From Candidatus Nealsoniibacteriota bacterium (lineage in GTDB: Bacteria; Patescibacteriota; Minisyncoccia; Minisyncoccales; RBG-13-42-11), in NCBI GenBank assembly GCA_003556525.1, contig PWRH01000101.1:1-7118 (forward strand): DNA of 7,118 nucleotides. Reading direction: 5' to 3'. Made by a program: the position numbers and the translations under genes. Shown here in pieces: positions 1 to 4,053 of this stretch. Positions within the stretch are counted from its first letter, which is position 1, and each line of letters starts with the position of its first letter. The notes under the pieces were generated by a model, which worked only from the letters and a program-made list of their open reading frames with translations, was not told the DNA's origin and searched no databases.

Positions 1-26
1 CTTTCTTCTTTTATTGTTTTAGGCAT
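1..26 (-). CDS. Possible 5' end of a minus-strand gene, cut by the window edge
   Basis: Read on the minus strand, an ATG at 26-24 opens a frame MPKTIKEE that runs off the left edge. An in-frame ATG at 38-36 would add MCVN, and an in-frame TAG at 50-48 limits the frame upstream. Neither start has a Shine-Dalgarno site. An extended -10-like element (TGGTATAGT, minus strand, 56-48) lies just upstream and would give a very short leader. Only eight complete codons are visible, so the product cannot be named and the reading may be chance. The gene would be divergent from the one at 412. Confidence 0.35.
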
Positions 27-30
27 ATTT

Positions 31-83
31 ACACACATATACCGAAACTATACCAGCCTCGGCAAAAACCGCCATATGTGTGT
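31..83. repeat. Inverted repeat ACACACATAT / ATATGTGTGT
   Basis: Arms at 31-40 and 74-83 are perfect 10-base inverted copies separated by 33 bases. Arm centres are about 43 bp apart, close to four helical turns. The pair could be a two-site operator for the divergent region or the stem of an RNA hairpin. The alternating purine-pyrimidine arms are low in complexity, so chance is possible. Confidence 0.45.
48..56 (-). promoter_or_regulatory. Possible extended -10 element for the left-edge minus-strand gene
   Basis: The minus strand reads TGGTATAGT, a TGn extension followed by a 5/6 match to TATAAT. Transcription would start near 41-42, leaving about 15 nt before the ATG at 26 and only a few before the ATG at 38. 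No good -35 is seen, which is tolerated with an extended -10. It lies between the two arms of the 31-83 inverted repeat. Confidence 0.3.
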
Positions 84-101
84 GTAGATTACCTTTTACT
101 A

Positions 102-128
102 TTGACAAAAAACTCAATAATTGATAGT
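102..128 (+). promoter_or_regulatory. Possible sigma70-type promoter upstream of the first hypothetical gene
   Basis: A consensus TTGACA at 102-107 is followed after 15 bases by GATAGT at 123-128, a 4/6 match to TATAAT. If used, it would make a leader of roughly 275 nt before the gene at 412, covering the micro-ORFs and both hairpins. The -10 is weak and the spacer short, so this call rests mainly on the perfect -35. Confidence 0.3.
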
Positions 129-269
129 TTTTAATTGGATAAAATAAATAAGCCTTCAAAAAATGTTTATCAGCTTAAAAACAAACACTGTTAAATGCTT
201 TCTTATTACCGCTTCTTTCCCTTTGTTTAAGGAGGTTTTTTGAAGGATAAAAAATAATTATGTTTTTTA

Positions 270-305
270 AGGGCCTCCGCTAAAGCAGGAGGCTCTCTGA
301 TTTTT
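270..305 (+). terminator. GC-rich hairpin with weak T-tail: possible attenuator
   Basis: GCCTCC at 273-278 pairs with GGAGGC at 288-293. GC/GC adds two inner pairs around a TAAA loop with a bulged A at 287, and three weaker outer pairs extend the stem to about 11 bp. The following TCTCTGATTTTT is a poor U-tract, so this is either a weak terminator or attenuator, or simply a structured element. The stop codon of the 260-283 micro-ORF falls in the loop, so a translating ribosome would open the stem. Confidence 0.4.
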
Positions 306-307
306 GG

Positions 308-347
308 CTGAAAATTGGTTGTTATTAAAAAAACAAATAATTTTCAG
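308..347 (+). repeat. Long AT-rich imperfect hairpin
   Basis: CTGAAAATT at 308-316 and AATTTTCAG at 339-347 are perfect 9-base inverted copies. After a G-T pair and a mismatch, TTGTT (319-323) pairs with AACAA (332-336), leaving an 8-base loop. Overlapping direct repeats GGCTGAAAATT (306-316) and GGCTGAAATT (347-356) sit at its two ends. No T-tract follows, so it is not a terminator. Confidence 0.45.
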
Positions 348-393
348 GCTGAAATTAAATACAGCTTGAATTGCACATTTACATAATTAAAAT

Positions 394-401
394 AAGGGAG
401 G
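394..401 (+). promoter_or_regulatory. Strong Shine-Dalgarno site for the gene at 412
   Basis: AAGGGAGG at 394-401 ends 10 bases before the ATG at 412 and fixes that start. The SD-less ROK, leuS and glmS starts in this window make it notable. Confidence 0.75.
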
Positions 402-411
402 TTTTTAAGAA

Positions 412-996
412 ATGAAAGATTTAAGCTTAAGAAGAAGGTTGATTTTTGGCGCCTTTGTTAACGACAAAGTTGGTCAGGAGGCAATTTCAGTTGTTAGAAA
501 AAAAGGGTATCCGGTAATTGATTTTAAGTGCCGGGATTCTTCAGTACTGTTTTTAAAGGATGGAAAAATCATTTTTGAAACTGATTTTTCCAAAAAGTAC
601 CCGGTAGTTTGTATTAATAATATGCTGGCCATCTTCGTTTGCTTTTTTACGGCGGAAAAAGGAGGAGTAAATAATAAGAAAAGAAAGAGGAGTTGGCTTG
701 TGCAGTGCACAGCCCATAAGTTTACCGACTCTGATATTTCTTGCGAACTTACTCCGCTACGTGTTTGCTGCAATCCTCTTGCCACAAAAAAACAGCAGGA
801 ATTTGAAAAAGCAGTTGAAATTATTGCCGGAGATTATTTTAGTTGGGCGGTAAAGGATTTTCCCGTTTGCGACAACGGATTTTTCCCTCCTTGGGGAATT
901 GTTCCACAAGGCCAACACTTGGGCCACCAAAGTAAAAGAGTCGAAAATTTCCAAGTATGGAAGGAAAGTGTAGTAACCTACCTAAATAGCACTTAA
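412..996 (+). CDS. Unrecognised conserved-looking protein, paralogue of the gene at 3478 (copy 1, 194 aa)
   Basis: I do not recognise the family. Its reality is supported by a strong SD, an adjacent terminator, and full-length similarity to the protein at 3478-3942. Shared blocks are LIFGA...D..G..AIS...K.GYP..F (residues 10-38; 15 of 29 positions identical), FF-T in a hydrophobic strand (about 72-80), CNP (120-122), an FxxAV...A..Y..W helix (131-145), FPPWG..P (158-165), and a closing F..W.....YL (180-191). This copy is about 40 residues longer, with an N-terminal MKDLS extension and a Lys/Arg- and Cys-rich middle (about 85-120). The alternating hydrophobic-strand and helix pattern suggests a small soluble alpha/beta protein; no signal peptide or clear membrane segment is seen. 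It forms a single-gene unit ended by a terminator. The function is unknown; a link to the nearby ROK kinase is not shown. Confidence 0.8.
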   Translation: MKDLSLRRRLIFGAFVNDKVGQEAISVVRKKGYPVIDFKCRDSSVLFLKDGKIIFETDFSKKYPVVCINNMLAIFVCFFTAEKGGVNNKKRKRSWLVQCTAHKFTDSDISCELTPLRVCCNPLATKKQQEFEKAVEIIAGDYFSWAVKDFPVCDNGFFPPWGIVPQGQHLGHQSKRVENFQVWKESVVTYLNST

Positions 997-1007
997 AAGT
1001 CTCTCTT

Positions 1008-1036
1008 AAAAAGCCCCTTTTAAAGGGGTTTTTTTA
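1008..1036 (+). terminator. Intrinsic terminator of the first hypothetical gene
   Basis: CCCCTT at 1014-1019 pairs with AAGGGG at 1023-1028 around a short loop. Flanking A-run/T-run pairs lengthen the stem, and a T-tract (1029-1035) follows. It begins 12 bases after the stop codon and separates this gene from the ROK unit. Confidence 0.85.
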
Positions 1037-1066
1037 TTGTTATAGATTTATATATTTTGTGTTTTT

Positions 1067-1096
1067 TTGTTAAAAAAACCTTTTTTATGTTAAAAT
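1067..1096 (+). promoter_or_regulatory. Probable promoter of the ROK-tatD unit
   Basis: A TTGTTA -35 at 1067-1072 (4/6) is followed after 18 bases by TAAAAT at 1091-1096 (5/6), preceded by a TG extension at 1088-1089. The predicted start near 1103 gives a leader of about 98 nt. The leader carries an 8-bp inverted repeat (TTAAGCAT 1123-1130, ATGCTTAA 1174-1181) enclosing a small AACTT/AAGTT hairpin (1155-1167). AT-rich sequence makes such matches common. Confidence 0.4.
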
Positions 1097-1200
1097 TTTT
1101 AGTATAAAAACAAATAAAGCCTTTAAGCATATTATCTGCAAGATTTTTTTAAGAAACTTAAAAAGTTAAAAGAATGCTTAATAAAAAAACTTAAAATAAA

Positions 1201-2079
1201 ATGAATAAAAAAGAATTTTTTTTAGCAATAGATATTGGCGGAACCAAAATAGATTTTTGCCGATTTGATGAAGATTTTAATTTGCTTTTTCATGAACGTT
1301 TTTTGACAAAAAATTTTCCAACAGGAAAAAATTCTTTTTTAAAAGAAATTTTAAAAATAGCTAAAAAGCATCAAGTCAAAGAGCTAAAAAGAGTGGGGGT
1401 TAGTATAAATTGTTCTGTTAAAAAAGGCGTAATCAAGTATGCGTCTTTTTTGGGCGGAAAAATAAACTATCCCTTGGCTCTTGATTTTTCTAAAAAATTA
1501 AATTTGCCGGTTTCGGTAATAAACGATGTTTACGCCATGGCTTTGGCAGAGCTTTATTTTTCGAAAAATAAAGATAAAGATTTTACTTTAATTAATCTTG
1601 GAACCGGCCTACGTCTTGCCCATATTTCATCCGGCAAGCCGCTTAAAGGCTCAACCGAACAGGCAGGAGAAATAGGGTCTATTGAAGTTTGTCTTCCCGA
1701 ATTAAACCATAAAACACTTAAAATGGATGATTTGGTTTCAGGCAAAGGACTGGAAAATATTTTTTATTGTTTAGCCGGAAAAAAAGAAAAAGCGGAATTT
1801 ATTTTTAATAATCTTAATCGTGATAAGAATAAAAAAAAGGCAGTGGCTATTTTTAACGATTATTTGGTTGAGCTTTTAGGACAGGTTAGTTTTTTTTATA
1901 ATCCCGAAACAATTGTTTTAAGCGGAGGACTTTTAAAATCTCAAAGCAAGTTTTTGCCTATTGTTCGGAAAAAATATTTAAAAAAAGTTCCCGGTTTTTT
2001 CCGGGCTAAAAAAATTATTGTTTCAAAAATTAATCTTAGTGCTGCCAAGGGTGCTTTGTTGTCTGATTATGTTTTTTGA
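1201..2079 (+). CDS. ROK-family sugar kinase-like protein, divergent, no zinc cluster (292 aa)
   Basis: This is an ASKHA-fold protein of the ROK family, which usually phosphorylates sugars such as glucose or N-acetylmannosamine with ATP in the cytoplasm. The phosphate-1 loop DIGGTK is at residues 11-16, the catalytic ND at 108-109 within VINDVYAMALAE, and the phosphate-2 loop NLGTG at 132-136. AGEIGS is at 155-160, the adenosine motif VLSGG at 239-243, and the terminal AAKGALL at 281-287. Length is typical, and the absence of an N-terminal helix-turn-helix argues against a ROK repressor. Two features are unusual: the family ExGH motif reads EIGS (Ser160 for the His that contacts sugar and zinc), and the Cys-rich zinc cluster normally just after it is missing. 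Substrate therefore cannot be predicted. The ATG has no SD. The 3' end overlaps the next gene by 11 bases. Confidence 0.85.
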   Translation: MNKKEFFLAIDIGGTKIDFCRFDEDFNLLFHERFLTKNFPTGKNSFLKEILKIAKKHQVKELKRVGVSINCSVKKGVIKYASFLGGKINYPLALDFSKKLNLPVSVINDVYAMALAELYFSKNKDKDFTLINLGTGLRLAHISSGKPLKGSTEQAGEIGSIEVCLPELNHKTLKMDDLVSGKGLENIFYCLAGKKEKAEFIFNNLNRDKNKKKAVAIFNDYLVELLGQVSFFYNPETIVLSGGLLKSQSKFLPIVRKKYLKKVPGFFRAKKIIVSKINLSAAKGALLSDYVF

Positions 2080-2827
2080 TACACATGCCCATTTAAATTT
2101 TTCCGCCTTTAGTAAAGACAGAAAAAAAGTAATCAACCGGTCTTTAAAAAACAGGGTTTGGCTGATTAATGTCGGTTCTCAATATGAAAACAGTAAAAAA
2201 GCGGTTGAAATTGCCAGTCGGTTTAAGGAGGGTATTTTTGCTTCGATAGGGCTTCATCCAATCCATGCCAAAGAAGAATTTTCTTATCAAAAATTTAAAG
2301 ACTTGGCAAAATCTAAAAAAGTAGTTGCTGTTGGTGAGACAGGCTTGGACTACAAGCCGGAATACGCTCGCTTTAAAGAAAGACAAAGAGTTGTTTTTTT
2401 AGAGCAGCTGAAATTGGCGCAAGAATTTGATTTGCCTGTTATTTTCCATTGTCGCATGGCCCATAATGATTTAATGTCAATAATTGAAAATCAATTAAAA
2501 ATCAGCAATAAAGAATTATTCGGCGTGGTCCATTGCTTTACCGGAAAATGGCAGGATGCCAAAAAGTATTTGGATATGGGTTTTTATCTCGGGTTTAACG
2601 GAATAATTTTTAAGCTGAATTTGGGCGAAGTAATTAAAAAAATTCCCTTAAATAAAATTTTAATTGAAACAGATTGCCCGTATCTTTCTCCGCCCGATAT
2701 GCCGGACCGCAACGAGCCTGCTTTTGTGTCCCATATTGCAAAAGAAATTGCCCGGATAAAAAATATTGATGTTGAAGAGGTTGCCAAAGAAACAACCAAA
2801 AATACAAGAAAACTTTTTAGAATTTAG
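2069..2827 (+). CDS. tatD: TatD-family metal-dependent hydrolase / DNase (252 aa)
   Basis: TatD enzymes are cytoplasmic TIM-barrel metallohydrolases with 3'-5' exonuclease or AP-endonuclease activity on DNA or RNA, linked to DNA repair and quality control. The full metal-ligand set is visible: DTHAH (His6, His8), GETGLDY (Glu90), FHCR (His127), HCFTG (His155) and ETDCPYLSP (Asp202). GLHP (61-64) and the RNEP signature (214-217) are also present, and the C terminus ends in the usual NT.KLF. Length matches the family (about 255-265). The start at 2069 is chosen because family members begin directly at FxDTHAHL; an upstream in-frame ATG at 2018 would add 17 residues deep inside the ROK gene. The ATG lies 8 bases before the ROK TGA (11-base overlap), implying translational coupling; only a weak AAGGGTG is upstream. 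Specificity within the family is inferred only. Confidence 0.95.
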   Translation: MFFDTHAHLNFSAFSKDRKKVINRSLKNRVWLINVGSQYENSKKAVEIASRFKEGIFASIGLHPIHAKEEFSYQKFKDLAKSKKVVAVGETGLDYKPEYARFKERQRVVFLEQLKLAQEFDLPVIFHCRMAHNDLMSIIENQLKISNKELFGVVHCFTGKWQDAKKYLDMGFYLGFNGIIFKLNLGEVIKKIPLNKILIETDCPYLSPPDMPDRNEPAFVSHIAKEIARIKNIDVEEVAKETTKNTRKLFRI

Positions 2828-2855
2828 TTGACAAAATATTTAAATATATTATAGA
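2828..2855 (+). promoter_or_regulatory. Promoter of the GNAT gene
   Basis: A perfect TTGACA at 2828-2833 begins at the base after the tatD stop codon. After 16 bases comes TATAGA (2850-2855, 4/6), in a run of TA steps. Transcription would start near 2862, right before the SD, giving a leader of only about 17 nt. This allows expression independent of the ROK-tatD transcript, for which no terminator is seen. Confidence 0.55.
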
Positions 2856-2862
2856 AGTAGAA

Positions 2863-2881
2863 AAGGAGGTGTTTTGGATTG
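2863..2881 (+). promoter_or_regulatory. Strong SD selecting a TTG start
   Basis: AAGGAGGTG at 2863-2871 is near-perfect, and its GGAGG core ends 9 bases before TTG at 2879-2881. The strong SD supports the non-ATG start; no ATG alternative exists near the conserved N terminus. Confidence 0.8.
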
Positions 2882-3367
2882 AAGATAAGATATTTAAGAC
2901 AAGATGATCTTTGTTCTGTGGTTGCACTGGTAGAGAGGATAAAAATAATAGACCTTTCCAAAAAAGAAATCTATCAAACACTAAAATCTGATTTTGAGTG
3001 GATTTCAAAAACTTTTTCACTTGCCTTGGTGGCGGAAGAAAAAGAAAAGATTGTTGGCCTGATTACTCTTGAAGAATATGAAAGAACAAGACAAGGAGTG
3101 ATTGCCGAGTTGGGCTATATTGCCGTTGACAAAGACTATCAGCAAAAAAGTGTGGCAACAAAGCTTTATGAAGAAGCGGTTCGTCGTTTGAAAAAAAATA
3201 TTTTGAAAAATAATTTTTTTCTCCGTTTAATTAAGGCTGAGGTTGATAGTCTGGATAATACCGCCCAAAGTTTTTATACCAATTTAGGTATGGAAAAAGC
3301 GGTTGAAATACCCAACTATTGGTCTCAAGAAAACGGACTGGTAATTTTTGTCAAAAGGTTTAATTAA
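2879..3367 (+). CDS. GNAT-family N-acetyltransferase (162 aa, TTG start)
   Basis: This protein probably transfers an acetyl group from acetyl-CoA to an amine on a small molecule or protein; the acceptor is unknown. The fold order fits GNAT: MKIRYLRQDDL first strand and helix (1-20), ALVAEEKEKIVGLITL hairpin (49-64), and motif A strand ELGYIAVDKDYQ (77-88). The acetyl-CoA loop QQKSVATKL (88-96) and helix come next, then motif B with NTAQSFYTNLGM (127-138) and the final strands. The family loop is usually Q/R-x-x-G-x-G/A; here Ser91 replaces the first Gly while Ala93 is retained. Length is typical. It is a single-gene unit between a consensus promoter at 2828 and a terminator at 3371. Its position just before one of the two unrecognised paralogues may or may not be functional. 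Confidence 0.85.
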   Translation: MKIRYLRQDDLCSVVALVERIKIIDLSKKEIYQTLKSDFEWISKTFSLALVAEEKEKIVGLITLEEYERTRQGVIAELGYIAVDKDYQQKSVATKLYEEAVRRLKKNILKNNFFLRLIKAEVDSLDNTAQSFYTNLGMEKAVEIPNYWSQENGLVIFVKRFN

Positions 3368-3370
3368 TTT

Positions 3371-3399
3371 TTGCCGGAGTAATTCCGGCAATTTTTTTT
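3371..3399 (+). terminator. Intrinsic terminator of the GNAT gene
   Basis: TTGCCGGA (3371-3378) and TCCGGCAA (3384-3391) form a perfect 8-bp stem with a GTAAT loop, followed by eight T (3392-3399). It starts 3 bases after the stop codon. Confidence 0.92.
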
Positions 3400-3402
3400 A
3401 AT

Positions 3403-3430
3403 TTGACTTATTTTTAATATTTGTTATTAC
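3403..3430 (+). promoter_or_regulatory. Promoter of the second unrecognised paralogue
   Basis: TTGACT (3403-3408, 5/6) and TATTAC (3425-3430, 4/6) are separated by 16 bases, directly after the GNAT terminator. The predicted transcription start near 3437 lies downstream of the TTG at 3421, which argues against that TTG as a start codon. Confidence 0.5.
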
Positions 3431-3462
3431 TAAAAAAGGAGGGAAATAGTTCTTTAAATAAA

Positions 3463-3480
3463 AAGGAGATGATTTTAATG
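3463..3480 (+). promoter_or_regulatory. SD and start choice for the second paralogue
   Basis: AAGGAG at 3463-3468 lies 9 bases before the ATG at 3478. The alternative in-frame ATG at 3469 abuts the SD and cannot use it. An extra SD-like AAAGGAGGG at 3435-3443 has no start codon at the right distance. Confidence 0.7.
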
Positions 3481-3942
3481 AGAAAAAAGTTGATTTTTGG
3501 AGCATTGGCAGGAGATCTTGCAGGAGAAACCGCGATTTCAATACTTGAGAAAAGAGGTTATCCGACCACTATTTTTCGTTTATCCGAGATTGAAGATAAT
3601 TTATTAAAGACCAGAAAAAATATTGTTGTTTTTTTCTTTACACCAATAGAAAGATATTATATTGGAAGCTCTAAAATTAATCCGGCTGCATACTTTTTTT
3701 TAAAAGAAAAAGTTGCCGAATTCAGCCCTTTTTTGATTGCATGTAACCCTTCCAAAATAGAAACCGTGAACTTTATTTCTGCGGTAACAAATTTGGCAGA
3801 AAGATATCTTGAGTGGGAAAGAGAAGGTTTTTCGACTTATAAAAGCAATGTTTTTCCTCCTTGGGGCGAAATTCCGACTAATTCCAAAAAAAAGGAGCTT
3901 TTCTGGGGCTGGCTTAGAGAGATTGAATATTTAATAGATTAA
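3478..3942 (+). CDS. Unrecognised protein, paralogue of the gene at 412 (copy 2, 154 aa)
   Basis: This is the shorter copy of the window's unrecognised family. It opens with RKKLIFGALAGD, then G..AIS...K.GYP (residues 15-29), a hydrophobic strand IVVFFFTP (49-56), and LIACNP (86-91). A helix with AV...A.RYLEW (102-113), FPPWGEIP (126-133) and a Trp-rich terminal helix LFWGWLREIEYL (141-152) complete it. Compared with copy 1 it lacks the Lys/Arg/Cys-rich insertion, so the two shared ends and the CNP segment are probably the functional core. No signal peptide or convincing membrane helix is seen. The start at 3478 fits both the SD and the paralogue's N terminus; starting at TTG 3421 would add 19 residues with no counterpart. 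It is a single-gene unit with its own promoter and terminator. I assign no function; a nucleotide- or small-molecule-binding alpha/beta fold is only a guess. Confidence 0.8.
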   Translation: MRKKLIFGALAGDLAGETAISILEKRGYPTTIFRLSEIEDNLLKTRKNIVVFFFTPIERYYIGSSKINPAAYFFLKEKVAEFSPFLIACNPSKIETVNFISAVTNLAERYLEWEREGFSTYKSNVFPPWGEIPTNSKKKELFWGWLREIEYLID

Positions 3943-3965
3943 ATTTTTAATAATTTTAAACTTTT

Positions 3966-3993
3966 AAGAAGCAATATGGTTGCTTCTTTTTTT
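3966..3993 (+). terminator. Intrinsic terminator of the second paralogue
   Basis: AAGAAGCAA (3966-3974) and TTGCTTCTT (3980-3988) form a perfect 9-bp stem with a TATGG loop, running into a T-tract to 3993. It lies 23 bases after the stop codon and precedes the leuS promoter. Confidence 0.92.
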
Positions 3994-4000
3994 ATTAAAA

Positions 4001-4029
4001 TAGACAAAAAAAATCAAAAAAGTTAAAAT
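4001..4029 (+). promoter_or_regulatory. Promoter of leuS
   Basis: TAGACA (4001-4006, 5/6) and TAAAAT (4024-4029, 5/6) have an ideal 17-base spacer. The start would fall near 4036, giving a leader of about 18 nt with no SD. No T-box or other regulatory leader fits in this space. Confidence 0.55.
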
Positions 4030-4053
4030 TAACAGTATCTGAAAATAAAAACA

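Larger units (their letters stand above)
129..411 (+). other. Gene-free leader or intergenic region before the first hypothetical gene
   Basis: No family-like protein is seen on either strand. The stretch holds a strong SD AAGGAGG at 229-235 with no proper gene after it. A five-codon TTG frame at 240-257 (MKDKK) sits only 4 nt from that SD, and a seven-codon ATG frame (MFFKGLR) lies at 260-283. A GC-rich hairpin at 270-296 and an AT-rich hairpin at 308-347 follow, then the SD of the gene at 412. It could be a long regulatory 5' UTR or the remains of a deleted gene. I do not recognise a known riboswitch in it. Confidence 0.5.

Noticed and set aside
657..711. SD-like sequences (AAAGGAGGAG, AGGAG) inside the first hypothetical gene, suggesting an internal start at GTG about 700
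   Set aside because: The first has no start codon at a useful distance; the GTG would drop the conserved N-terminal block shared with the paralogue.
144..1125. Similar stretches AAATAAGCCTT (about 145) and AAATAAAGCCTTT (about 1113) after two possible promoters
   Set aside because: The match is short, gapped and AT-rich; chance similarity is likely.
2018..2068. ATG at 2018 as start of tatD
   Set aside because: TatD proteins begin directly with the DTHAH strand; the extra 17 residues lie deep in the ROK gene and carry no family signature.
2069..2079. Recoding of UGA (as Gly, known in some reduced-genome lineages)
   Set aside because: The ROK TGA falls exactly at the family's usual C terminus, next to the tatD start; Trp is encoded by TGG and no conserved Gly is encoded by TGA in the genes read.
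3421..3477. TTG at 3421 as start of the second paralogue, adding 19 residues
   Set aside because: It overlaps the predicted promoter, has no SD, and the extra residues have no match in the other paralogue; ATG 3478 has a good SD.
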